A stretch of 64,000 nt of DNA from Lysinibacillus timonensis (GTDB lineage: Bacteria > Bacillota > Bacilli > Bacillales_A > Planococcaceae): contig NZ_LT985980.1 of NCBI RefSeq assembly GCF_900291985.1, forward strand, positions 3,680,001 through 3,744,000, given 5' to 3'. Position 1 is the stretch's first letter. Each line of letters opens with the position of its first letter. Below, in pieces: positions 55,735 through 64,000 of this stretch. A program made the translations under genes and the position numbers. The notes under the pieces are model-generated. The model saw only the letters and a program-made list of their open reading frames with translations, made no database searches and was not told the DNA's origin.

Positions 55735-56142
55735 TTATGCTTCAATATGAGCAAATTCTTTTTTCGTTTGTTCTTCTGTATTTACTAGTCCATGTTGAGC
55801 AAATTCTTTTTTTACATTTTCTAAAATTTCTTCACATTGTTTAACAAGGTGTAGTGGGAAAACTTCATCTTCACCATATTCAACACCATGTGGATAATAG
55901 TATTTACCAAGTGCTGGTTTTTGTATTTGTAGAACGCCACTAAAGTTACCTACATCCCCAGATACTGCTTTACAGAATACACGTAAGTAGAAACGACCTT
56001 CACGAATATCAAAACGTTTGTCGAAAGTCATACGATCGTAATCCCAAGCACCATGACATTCTAGTCCATTTTTTTTCATAACTTCAACAAGTAATTCTTG
56101 TTCAACTGTAATATTTTCAAGAGTTTTGTTTTCAAAATACAT
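55735..56142 (-). CDS. YugN-like family protein
   Basis: A 135-residue soluble protein of unknown function, opening MYFENKTLENITVEQELLVE. AAAGGAGG seven bases before the ATG at 56142 fixes the start; the frame extends ten codons further without a site. It contains GAWDYDRMTFDKRFD and VFPLHLVKQCEEILE, typical of YugN-like proteins. It stands alone between the cta genes and the MurE-like gene. Confidence 0.82.
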   Translation of the reverse strand: MYFENKTLENITVEQELLVEVMKKNGLECHGAWDYDRMTFDKRFDIREGRFYLRVFCKAVSGDVGNFSGVLQIQKPALGKYYYPHGVEYGEDEVFPLHLVKQCEEILENVKKEFAQHGLVNTEEQTKKEFAHIEA

Positions 56143-56394
56143 TTTTGTATCCTCCTTTAGCAAATCGTACATAGCATACGCTCATTAATAATAATAGAGC
56201 AAAAAACTATTCGTTGCAATGACAACATTGTGTCAAGGATTATGTAAAACTTATTATCTTCTCCAATTAAAATATATAATTAGCAGATAATGAGATTATA
56301 ATAATGAAGTTTTCTGTAACCTTTCCAAATAGTCCAACTTTTAGTGTCATGTTTTCATCCTAGGCATACTATAAGGAAAAGAAGGAGTGACATC

Positions 56395-57864
56395 TTGCAA
56401 TTAGCAGAGCTTTTAAAAGATTGGCCGTGTACAGTGAAAGGTGGATCAATTCGAATAGAAGTTCTTGGTATAGAAGATTTTGCACAAGAAGTAAAAAGTG
56501 GAGATTTATTTGTCGTTCGTAAAGGAACGAAAGATGATGGGATAAAGTACGTTGAAATTGCAATACAAAATGGAGCTGTTGGTGTTGTCGTAGAAGATGA
56601 AAAATTGCTCGATAAGTTAAACACATCAGTACCAATTATTTGGGTACCAAATTGTTTGAAGTTTATGTCTTATAGTGCAGCAAAAATACATCGATTCCCA
56701 GCAGAAGCTATGCAAGTTATTGCCATTACGGGTACTAATGGAAAAACATCTGTTAGCCATTTTGTCGGACAGTTATTAAACACACTACATAAAAAAGTGA
56801 TGGTTATTGGGACAAATGGCGTATATATTAACGGTGAAGAAATTGAGCTATCCTTTGAACGATTAACTACATTACAACCGAAACATTTACACAAAGTTTT
56901 TCAATATGGGGTTGGGCAAGGTGTTCAGTATGTAGTATTAGAGGCTTCATCCATGGGACTTGCTAAACATCGATTAGACGACTGCGCTATTAATGTCGGT
57001 GTATTTTTAAATTTAGCAGAAGACCATATTGAAGATCACGGCTCCTACGAAAAGTACAAAGCTGCTAAACAAATTCTAGCAACACTCTCAGACCGTCTAG
57101 TGTTAAATGGGGATGACTCATTCTGTAGAACTGTCGGACTACAAGCTAAAAAAACTAAAGTTTATTTTGGGTTAGGTAATCGAGTTGATTACCAATTACA
57201 ACTTCTTGCGGAAGGTACCAACTCTTCTACTTGCTGTCTCCAAAGTAAAAAGGGGCAAAAAGTATTTACTCTACCATTTGTTGGTGACCATCATATGCAA
57301 AATTCAATTGCAGCAATAACAACGGTGAGTGAATTGGGTTTTGATATTGAGGAAGTATGTCAAGCAGCCGAGAAATTAAGTTTACCAAAAGGTAGGTTCC
57401 AATCTATTCAAAATGATTTAAATTTAGATATATATATAGATTATGCTCATACAGAGGCAGCATTAAGGGCTGTGTTACAAACATTGAAAAAAACAACTAA
57501 AGGTGATCTTGTTGTCGTTTTTAGTTGTGGTGGAGATCGTGATAAACATAAACGGATTAAAATGGGTGCAGTTGCATCAAAATATGCTGATATGATTTAT
57601 TTAACTACAGATAATCCACGTAGCGAAGACCCAGAAGTCATTAATTCGCAAATTGCAGCTGGCTTTTTATCAACCCAAAAGTATGAAATGGTTTTAAATC
57701 GTGGAGATGCCATTAAAAAAGCAATTCTTACTGCTAAAGAAGGCGATACAATTCTAATTGCCGGTAAAGGTCATGAAAGTACGCAAACAATAGGTGACAC
57801 ACAAATTCATTTCTCGGATTTTGATTGTGTTCAATCAGTTTTATCGTCAAAAAGTTATAAATAA
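56395..57864 (+). CDS. MurE-like Mur ligase
   Basis: Amino-acid ligase of the UDP-N-acetylmuramoyl-tripeptide synthetase type, 489 residues. It has an N-terminal uridine-binding domain, the ATP loop IAITGTNGKTSVSHF (~110-124), the carbamoyl-lysine region YEKYKAAKQI and the C-terminal domain with DNPRSEDP, the motif of enzymes that add meso-diaminopimelate. TTG at 56395 follows AAGGAGTGA. It lies outside a division/wall cluster, so it may be a second MurE copy with another substrate, or a wall or secondary-metabolite ligase. Confidence 0.82.
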   Translation: MQLAELLKDWPCTVKGGSIRIEVLGIEDFAQEVKSGDLFVVRKGTKDDGIKYVEIAIQNGAVGVVVEDEKLLDKLNTSVPIIWVPNCLKFMSYSAAKIHRFPAEAMQVIAITGTNGKTSVSHFVGQLLNTLHKKVMVIGTNGVYINGEEIELSFERLTTLQPKHLHKVFQYGVGQGVQYVVLEASSMGLAKHRLDDCAINVGVFLNLAEDHIEDHGSYEKYKAAKQILATLSDRLVLNGDDSFCRTVGLQAKKTKVYFGLGNRVDYQLQLLAEGTNSSTCCLQSKKGQKVFTLPFVGDHHMQNSIAAITTVSELGFDIEEVCQAAEKLSLPKGRFQSIQNDLNLDIYIDYAHTEAALRAVLQTLKKTTKGDLVVVFSCGGDRDKHKRIKMGAVASKYADMIYLTTDNPRSEDPEVINSQIAAGFLSTQKYEMVLNRGDAIKKAILTAKEGDTILIAGKGHESTQTIGDTQIHFSDFDCVQSVLSSKSYK

Positions 57865-57980
57865 GTACCTTCATTCCTCCATATTACTAAAGGGCAGCAG
57901 TCACTAAATAGTTGGTAAGTTTTCTAACTACCACTTCGGTTGAATATCTGCTATTATTAGGTTGAATGGAGGAATTGAAA

Positions 57981-58427
57981 ATGATAATGACTTCTGAATG
58001 GGTACTAATTCTTGATGAAGCAGATATTTTAAGCTCAATGATACTTTCCTCTGAACAAGCGAATAATTTGCGTGAAGCATATCAACATGTTTATAGCGAT
58101 GAACTGCTTGTACAACAAATCGCTGCTTTTACTAAAATGAAAGAGCAATATGAAGATGTTCAACGATTTGGGAAATATCATCCCGATTATCATACAATTA
58201 TGAAACAAATCCGTAAGCAAAAACGTGAACTCGATTTAGATGAGCGTATAGCAAAATTAAAACTAGCTGAGAACGATTACCAAGATCTATTAGACGAAAT
58301 CAGTTTAATAATAGGAAAATCAGTTTCTGAAGCTGTAAAAGTACCTGTTAGCAACCCATTTTTCGCAACAAGTTCGTCTTGTGGTAGCGGATGTGGCTCA
58401 GGCGGAAGCTGTTCATGTTCAGCTTAA
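57981..58427 (+). CDS. ylbF: RicF (YlbF), RNase Y-specificity factor
   Basis: Subunit of the RicAFT (YmcA-YlbF-YaaT) complex, which binds RNase Y and affects mRNA processing, competence, sporulation and biofilms. Length 148 residues. The helical YlbF core (~1-125) includes EQYEDVQRFGKYHPDYHTIM. The tail SSCGSGCGSGGSCSCSA has four Cys, fitting reported iron-sulfur binding by the complex. ATG at 57981 follows TGGAGG; an ATG at 57966 is upstream of the site. Confidence 0.9.
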   Translation: MIMTSEWVLILDEADILSSMILSSEQANNLREAYQHVYSDELLVQQIAAFTKMKEQYEDVQRFGKYHPDYHTIMKQIRKQKRELDLDERIAKLKLAENDYQDLLDEISLIIGKSVSEAVKVPVSNPFFATSSSCGSGCGSGGSCSCSA

Positions 58428-58430
58428 ACT

Positions 58431-58478
58431 AAAAAATACCTCCGGTGATTTCATTAAGATCATCGGAGGTATTTTTTA
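58431..58478. terminator. Bidirectional terminator between ylbF and the GDPD gene
   Basis: Stem AAAAAATACCTCCGGTGAT / ATCATCGGAGGTATTTTTT with one G-U-type mismatch; T-runs on both strands. Confidence 0.9.
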
Positions 58479-58486
58479 ATTTATAA

Positions 58487-59422
58487 CTATTTTAGTTCGC
58501 CATTTAATTTAATTTGTTCATGAAGTTCACGTACAAAAGGTACAGCTAAATCTGGACGGTCAGTGACAATCCCCTTTGCTCCTCGACGTATTAGACGTTC
58601 CATCGTATCGGTATCATTAATAGTCCAGTAATGTACTGGGATATTTAGGTTTTGTAGATAAGATATAAATCTTTGCATGTCGAGTGAAATAACACCTAAC
58701 TTTGGAGGTATTTGAAAGACATCTACTTTTGGATGGTATAAATGTCCGAACTGGCTTGTAAATGCTGTGAAGGCTTTACGTACATCCGTTTCACCAGCAC
58801 CTAATGCAACCCGGTTTTGAGCGTATAAATTAAAACGATCCACTTGCTCACTATAAAAACTAGTTACAACAACTCGATCTTGAGCTTCCAGTTCTTCAAT
58901 TAAGCGCCACAACTTAGAAGGCATTAAACTTCCTTCATAAGTTTCAGGAGGGTCTTTTATATCAATATTCACATACATATTCGGAAAACTCTTTAGTAGT
59001 TCGCGTAATGTCACAATAGACTGTTTTTCTTCTTTATAAGGAGTTTGTCCTTCTAAATCTACAAAATTAAAACCTAGATTTAATTGTTGTAACTCGTATA
59101 AGGTATTGTCTTTGACAAAGCCAGTTCCATCAGTTGTACGGTCTATTGTATCATCATGGAAAACAACAATTTCCTCATCCTTAGTTAATCGTATATCAAT
59201 TTCAAAACCGTCTACACCGAGTTCATGTGCCATTTCAAAAGCAAGCATTGTATGTTCAGGTGCTAAATGAGCTCCACCGCGGTGAGCAAGAACAATTGGA
59301 TGATCGAACTGTAATACTTCTTTATTTTCTCGTTTTTGTGGTTTTAGCACAGCTTTACTACCAGCCCATGCTGCAGCACTAGCAGCTGCAATTGCAATAG
59401 CCAATCTTGTCTTTTTCCCCAT
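58487..59422 (-). CDS. Glycerophosphodiester phosphodiesterase family protein
   Basis: Phosphodiesterase of the GlpQ/UgpQ family, 311 residues. An N-terminal hydrophobic segment (~5-22, after basic MGKKTR) suggests a membrane anchor or signal sequence, so it may act outside the membrane. Catalytic residues are visible in VLAHRGGAHLAPEHT, EIDIRLTKDEEIVVFHDDTIDRTT and the C-terminal VHYWTINDTDTM. ATG at 59422 follows AAGGAGG; the frame to 59440 is not supported. Substrate: glycerophosphodiesters or lipoteichoic-acid fragments. Confidence 0.88.
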   Translation of the reverse strand: MGKKTRLAIAIAAASAAAWAGSKAVLKPQKRENKEVLQFDHPIVLAHRGGAHLAPEHTMLAFEMAHELGVDGFEIDIRLTKDEEIVVFHDDTIDRTTDGTGFVKDNTLYELQQLNLGFNFVDLEGQTPYKEEKQSIVTLRELLKSFPNMYVNIDIKDPPETYEGSLMPSKLWRLIEELEAQDRVVVTSFYSEQVDRFNLYAQNRVALGAGETDVRKAFTAFTSQFGHLYHPKVDVFQIPPKLGVISLDMQRFISYLQNLNIPVHYWTINDTDTMERLIRRGAKGIVTDRPDLAVPFVRELHEQIKLNGELK

Positions 59423-59625
59423 GAAATACCTCCTTAACAATCAATCAAAACATAACTTAATATAAACTAAACATATTTTTGAATTCCAAGTTTCATTCAT
59501 CGAAATTTGAATCATAATCTATAAAGATGATTATAACGGAAAATCTTATCATCTGTCAGCTAAACTCTGTTGCTATGAAAAATAACTCTATGGTATGCTT
59601 TAATTTAAGAAATGAGGGAATTGAA

Positions 59626-59898
59626 ATGAAAGAAAGACAAGGTCTTATCGTTTATGTTACGCAACTCAAATTTGCGAAAAGTTTAAGAAAATACGGTAAT
59701 GTTCATTATATTTCTCGAAAGTTAAAGTATGTCGTTCTCTATTGCAATCGCGATGAAATTGATCTGGCAATAAATAAAATACAACGCCTTCCATTTGTGA
59801 AAGACGTTGTTGAATCATTTCGTCCATATTTAAAGACGGAATATGAAAACGCAAAACCTGATAAAGCAAAAGAATATGATTATAAAATAGGGTTATAA
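59626..59898 (+). CDS. ylbG: YlbG-like protein (DUF2129, UPF0298)
   Basis: Small conserved protein, 90 residues, opening MKERQGLIVYVTQLKFAKSL. GAGGG precedes the ATG at 59626; the frame to 59527 has no site. It contains GNVHYISRKLKYVVLYCN, typical of the family. Function unknown. It sits near ylbF as in B. subtilis and converges with the next gene at 7-bp spacing. Confidence 0.88.
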   Translation: MKERQGLIVYVTQLKFAKSLRKYGNVHYISRKLKYVVLYCNRDEIDLAINKIQRLPFVKDVVESFRPYLKTEYENAKPDKAKEYDYKIGL

Positions 59899-59904
59899 TT
59901 TTGA

Positions 59905-60294
59905 TTATTGCATTGGTGGTATAAAACGATTCATTCTTAAAATTCCAATTAGATGTTGGTAAAATAAAGTTGTTTCTGAAAAGAATGAAGAATGTTTAAT
60001 GTCCATTGGAATTGCTTTTTTTCCTATTTGTTCTAATGCTTGTTCAAAAAGTACAATTCGTTTCGATTTTTTGTCATCATCATAAGGTATACCTTCACGA
60101 CATATGTAAATCGGCATGAATTTACCTTCACCAACTGGTTCAAGTGTGACTGCTAACGATGCTACTTTTTTTTCATCTTTGTGAGAAATGAACAAAAATG
60201 CGTTATGAAATCTATTTTCATTTGTTTTTATTAGTTCACAGAGTTCATAAACATCTCCGTACCCTTGTCCTAGTTCGATAAATTGTTGAATCAT
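59905..60294 (-). CDS. Conserved hypothetical protein, YlbA/DUF7147-like
   Basis: A 129-residue soluble protein beginning MIQQFIELGQGYGDVYELCE and ending YQHLIGILRMNRFIPPMQ, with a MPIYICREGIP core. I recall this pattern from a Bacillus family of unknown function (ylbA region); that link is not certain. A GGATG-like site precedes the ATG at 60294. It is convergent with ylbG. Confidence 0.7.
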   Translation of the reverse strand: MIQQFIELGQGYGDVYELCELIKTNENRFHNAFLFISHKDEKKVASLAVTLEPVGEGKFMPIYICREGIPYDDDKKSKRIVLFEQALEQIGKKAIPMDIKHSSFFSETTLFYQHLIGILRMNRFIPPMQ

Positions 60295-60443
60295 TTTAGT
60301 ACATCCTTTCTTACGAATTAGGAAGTATATTAACTTTCCTATCTTTTAATAAGTACGATTTTTAGGCTTAACTCAAAACATGTGGCAAAAAATAGCCAAG
60401 TTTCCTATTAGTAATAGTATCATGAAGAAGGGAGGTTAGGCAC

Positions 60444-61877
60444 ATGAAATACGCAGTAAGTTTCTTTGTCGTACTTTTGCTTGTTATAAGTGGATTGCTT
60501 TTTTTCCAGTTTCAAGTGTATTCAGACAAAGATGAAGAGGTTGAAGGAGAATATTTATATACGCAAGAAATTGAAATAGAATATCATGGCGATAGTCTTG
60601 ATATTAGACATCATTTTTCTAATTTGCCAAATCAAATAATTGAAATAAAATGGCCTAACCATGCAATTAATCCAGATTGTTTTTTGGAAAGTGAACAAAC
60701 GTGTGATCGAATAAGTGATGATAAAACAAAGTTTAATGTTGGAGACGTGAGAAATCAATCATTATCCTATGTTATACCGTTAGATGGCGGGTTGAGATCT
60801 AGAAAACTAATGAAAGATTTATTCGTATCTTTACAAAACGGTAAGCCTACATACACTACAGTACATATATCTACAGATAGTCAAATTGCAGGTCAATGGA
60901 TCACGGGTCTCCCTTTAATTGGACAACAATCTTTGTCTTTAGTTAATTATGTTGTATTTAGTGGACCGGGAGATGTTAGAGAGTTATATTGGCAGGGCGG
61001 AGATATGAAATTACAGTATTCATCTGATGTTGTTTCAATTTACTCGAAATCAAATGTAAATTCTGAATTAAAAGAGCAGGTTAATGAGCTTCAATTATTG
61101 AATGATCAACATGTTGCCATTGTAAATAGTGAAAATTTAACTGGAGAACAAGGCGAGCGAATCATATTTTTAAAAGATATATCTTTCGAAGGATTATATA
61201 AGAGTATTATTATGTCACAAACGAAATCACTTTACGATTTGAGCGAAAGCCCAACTTGGATTAATGAAACAGTTGCCTCATTTCTATCTGGCAATGTGTC
61301 AGATAAAGGAAAGTCAGCTAAAATCGTCAATACTTTAATGACGGAGATGTCTGATCAACAACTAGAAGAATGGGTTCTGAAATTAAAAGAACTACAAGGT
61401 AGTAAGCTAACTTCAGCTGAATTAGATAAACGGCTATCAGAAATATTCGGACTTTATACTGAGTTTTTCGCTTCAAATGAAGATATAGAAGGGGTATTTC
61501 CTTTACTATTTACTGATAATCGTAAATTAATCGTAAATGAACAAACTACTAAAGAAGTCGAACTAATTTATCAAGACGGGTTACTCTATTATTCAGCAGA
61601 TTCTATATTAAATCTATTAGGTTACAAGGTATCAGAGGGAAGTAACGGATATTACGTAACAAATAATGTGAGATCCTTCCGATTCCCGGAAAATTATCAA
61701 TTCTATGTTTTTAATCAGAGGAGATATGACACGATATCAGATCCAATAATTACAATTACTAATAAAAAATATATAGAAGAGTCATGGCTTCAACGATTAT
61801 TTTTAGTCGATATAGAAAAAACTGACGATGAAATTATTATTTCACCTATAACAGTCAATAACGAAAGTGGTGAATAG
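60444..61877 (+). CDS. Unrecognised secreted or membrane-anchored stalk protein
   Basis: A 477-residue protein with a TM or signal anchor at ~4-22 and an extracellular remainder. The middle (~230-330) resembles the peptidase MA (gluzincin) fold: SPTWINETVASFLSG is like the Glu helix after the zinc motif, yet the upstream HExxH is replaced by IMSQTKSL, so it should not be catalytic. Residues ~365-465 (DGLLYYSADSILNLLGYKVSEG, FVFNQRRYD region) look like a copper-amine-oxidase-N/stalk domain. GGGAGG precedes the ATG. Its stop overlaps the rsmD site, so the genes are linked. Function unknown. Confidence 0.7.
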   Translation: MKYAVSFFVVLLLVISGLLFFQFQVYSDKDEEVEGEYLYTQEIEIEYHGDSLDIRHHFSNLPNQIIEIKWPNHAINPDCFLESEQTCDRISDDKTKFNVGDVRNQSLSYVIPLDGGLRSRKLMKDLFVSLQNGKPTYTTVHISTDSQIAGQWITGLPLIGQQSLSLVNYVVFSGPGDVRELYWQGGDMKLQYSSDVVSIYSKSNVNSELKEQVNELQLLNDQHVAIVNSENLTGEQGERIIFLKDISFEGLYKSIIMSQTKSLYDLSESPTWINETVASFLSGNVSDKGKSAKIVNTLMTEMSDQQLEEWVLKLKELQGSKLTSAELDKRLSEIFGLYTEFFASNEDIEGVFPLLFTDNRKLIVNEQTTKEVELIYQDGLLYYSADSILNLLGYKVSEGSNGYYVTNNVRSFRFPENYQFYVFNQRRYDTISDPIITITNKKYIEESWLQRLFLVDIEKTDDEIIISPITVNNESGE

Positions 61878-61878
61878 T

Positions 61879-62430
61879 ATGAGAGTTGTTGCTGGTGAAA
61901 GAAAAGGTATGCCTCTAAAAGCAGTAACAGGTACAACTACACGACCAACAACAGATAAAGTAAAAGAATCAATATTTAATATAATAGGACCGTTTTTTAA
62001 TGGTGGAATTGTATTAGATTTATTTGCGGGTAGCGGTGGATTAGGAATCGAAGCGTTAAGCAGAGGGGCAGAAAAAGCGATTTTCGTTGAAAAAGATGGA
62101 AGAGCATTTCAAACATTGCAAGAGAACATAAAAAAGTGTCGATATGAAGAACAAACAGAATTGTTTAGGACCGATGCACTTCGAGCAGTGAAAGGATTAT
62201 TAAAACGTGATATTCAAATTGATTATTTGTTTCTAGATCCTCCTTACCATCAGCTGAACTATTATGATTTAGTCGAAACATTAGCTACAGGTGAAAAACT
62301 GTCAAAAGAAGCGATAATTGTATGTGAACATGCATCTGAGTTTAATCTACCAACACAATATGGTGCTTATGTTCTAAATAGAGAAGAAACATATGGTAGT
62401 ACAATTATTTCTATATATAAAAAGTCATAA
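61879..62430 (+). CDS. rsmD: 16S rRNA (guanine966-N2)-methyltransferase RsmD
   Basis: Methylates G966 of 16S rRNA in the small subunit, 183 residues (YlbH). It opens MRVVAGERKGMPLKAV, has the SAM site LDLFAGSGGLGIEALSRGA and the catalytic FLDPPYHQL of N2/N6-amino methyltransferases. ATG at 61879 follows GTGGTGA; the frame begins at a GTG at 61867 overlapping the previous gene. The neighbour coaD is conserved. Confidence 0.94.
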   Translation: MRVVAGERKGMPLKAVTGTTTRPTTDKVKESIFNIIGPFFNGGIVLDLFAGSGGLGIEALSRGAEKAIFVEKDGRAFQTLQENIKKCRYEEQTELFRTDALRAVKGLLKRDIQIDYLFLDPPYHQLNYYDLVETLATGEKLSKEAIIVCEHASEFNLPTQYGAYVLNREETYGSTIISIYKKS

Positions 62431-62949
<519 letters not shown>

Positions 62950-62955
62950 AAAACG

Positions 62956-62988
62956 AATCGACAAAATCAATTTTGATTTTGTCGATTT
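62956..62988. terminator. Bidirectional terminator between coaD and ylbJ
   Basis: Perfect 15-bp stem AATCGACAAAATCAA / TTGATTTTGTCGATT with a two-base loop, T-run on the plus strand. Confidence 0.88.
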
Positions 62989-62990
62989 TA

Positions 62991-63902
62991 TTATAGAAAG
63001 ATTATCCAATATAATACCGGAATTAAAAAGGTTAAAATAACTCGCAATAAAACATAAGGCTTTAAAGAAATATTTTCACTTTTTGCCAGCACGGCTACTT
63101 GCATATGAATACTTAAACTTTGAGTTGTTAAAAACATTGCAAGTAAAACGGGAAGAAAGGATTCATGACTAAATAATTGCTGGGCAATTTGCAGTCCATT
63201 CGTCATCTCAAGTGATGCGGCAGCTAGAAGTATAACACTATTATGTACTTCTGGAAAAAAGTTCGAAATAGAGTGCATTACAACTGTATAGATTGTTGTA
63301 AAGAAAATTAGTGTAGACCCTACTACTAAAACAGTTGGAACGCTATCCTTTATACTATTTGTAAATGGATTTTGATGTTTCATATTACCTTCGTCAACTG
63401 TAATTTCTTTTAGGTTAATACTGCTGTCTTTACTATTATATTGATAGAACAGTATTAAAAAAATAAATGATACAATATGATATAGAATTAAAAAACGCCA
63501 ACTAAATAATGTATCATTTAATAAGTCGTATCCAACAAAACCAATAACGAATAAAGGGCTTGGACTATGACAAATACTTAATAGTCCGTTTGCTTCTTTC
63601 GCGGTTATTTGGTTACTTTTCTTTAAATAACTGATGGTAGCAGCACCAGTAGGAAAGCCACCAAGAGCACTAATACCATATGTTTTAAAATATAGTTTAA
63701 ATCTTGATACGGAATTTTGATTGTTAGGTGTAAGACGGATGAACCACTGCGTTAGTATTAAGTATGGCAACAAATATGGAAATAAAGCTTCCATAAACAA
63801 GTTGACACCTAAATCGGTACCTTCATGTGCCACACCCGGAAATAGTAAGAGTAAAACAATAAGACTAATACAAATTAACAGATATAGTAGAGGGATAAAC
63901 AT
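62991..63902 (-). CDS. ylbJ: YlbJ-like sporulation membrane protein (nucleoside-recognition type)
   Basis: Membrane protein of about 303 residues with seven or eight hydrophobic segments. SALGGFPTGAATISYLKK and SICHSPSPLFVIGFVG match the YlbJ/nucleoside-recognition domain by recall. Bacillus YlbJ is about 400 residues and needed for sporulation; this one is shorter, so it may have lost a segment or belong to a sister family. The start is TTG at 63905 or ATG at 63902. It lies beside coaD as expected. Confidence 0.75.
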   Translation of the reverse strand: MFIPLLYLLICISLIVLLLLFPGVAHEGTDLGVNLFMEALFPYLLPYLILTQWFIRLTPNNQNSVSRFKLYFKTYGISALGGFPTGAATISYLKKSNQITAKEANGLLSICHSPSPLFVIGFVGYDLLNDTLFSWRFLILYHIVSFIFLILFYQYNSKDSSINLKEITVDEGNMKHQNPFTNSIKDSVPTVLVVGSTLIFFTTIYTVVMHSISNFFPEVHNSVILLAAASLEMTNGLQIAQQLFSHESFLPVLLAMFLTTQSLSIHMQVAVLAKSENISLKPYVLLRVILTFLIPVLYWIIFL

Positions 63903-63970
63903 CAACTCTTTTCATATTTTGTCTTCCATTTAATCAAGTGCTAAACTAATATATGCAATTGAAAAATAAA

Positions 63971-64000
63971 TTAGTCTTTATAGTACTCGGTAACTTCAGG
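63971..64000 (-). CDS. Possible C-terminus of a gene running off the window
   Basis: On the minus strand the last bases read PEVTEYYKD then TAA (63973-63971). Another frame is also open, so this is weak; too short to identify. Confidence 0.25.
   Translation of the reverse strand, partial: PEVTEYYKD

Overview
The window looks like a chromosomal segment from a low-GC, spore-former-type member of the Bacillaceae/Planococcaceae (a Lysinibacillus- or Solibacillus-like relative is my inference). The evidence is the AT-rich sequence, the strong AGGAGG ribosome binding sites with many TTG and GTG starts, and a gene order close to that which I recall from Bacillus subtilis: ktrC-rnjA-rpoY-ykrA-def-pdhABCD-speA-yktA-yktB-ykzI-suhB-ylaF-typA-ylaH-ylaI-ylaN-ftsW-pycA-ctaABCDEFG-ylbFG-rsmD-coaD-ylbJ. 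No tRNA, rRNA or CRISPR array was seen.

Layout. 1-4.1 kb holds a minus-strand polyamine uptake operon (XRE-cupin regulator, potABC and a potD cut by the window edge). 4.5-5.4 kb holds a thioredoxin-like gene and a broken methyltransferase gene. 5.5-10.8 kb carries ktrC, rnjA-rpoY, a tiny basic-peptide transcription unit, a HAD phosphatase, a repeat-filled gap and def. 11.1-16.1 kb is the pyruvate dehydrogenase operon behind a near-consensus promoter. 16.2-28.6 kb looks like an insertion between pdhD and speA: a CitA/DcuS-type two-component system, a group II intron, a tctCBA tricarboxylate transporter, a one-gene RND efflux pump and an lrgAB-like pair. 28.7-36.5 kb returns to the conserved order (speA to ylaH).

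36.6-41.5 kb is a second apparent insertion: twenty 52-bp hairpin repeats, a NERD/zinc-ribbon gene and a three-gene ABC importer. 41.6-55.5 kb is a central-metabolism and respiration block: ylaI, ylaN, ftsW, pyruvate carboxylase, and the haem A/O synthases with caa3 oxidase subunits. 55.7-64 kb holds a yugN-like gene, a MurE-like ligase, ylbF (ricF), a glycerophosphodiester phosphodiesterase, ylbG, an unrecognised secreted protein, rsmD, coaD and a ylbJ-like gene.

How the genes fit together. The core genes serve pyruvate metabolism (pdh, pycA), aerobic respiration (cta), RNA decay (rnjA, ricF), polyamine supply (pot, speA) and envelope growth (ftsW, MurE-like). The accessory blocks add regulated organic-acid uptake, efflux and an ABC importer. 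The most unusual items are the 23-codon basic-peptide unit near 8.6 kb, the 20-copy hairpin array at 36.7-37.7 kb, a second hairpin-repeat cluster near 9.8 kb, a group II intron lying between a sensor/regulator pair and its likely target operon, and a secreted protein at 60.4 kb that looks like an inactive metallopeptidase. All family calls come from reading motifs by eye; no database search was run.
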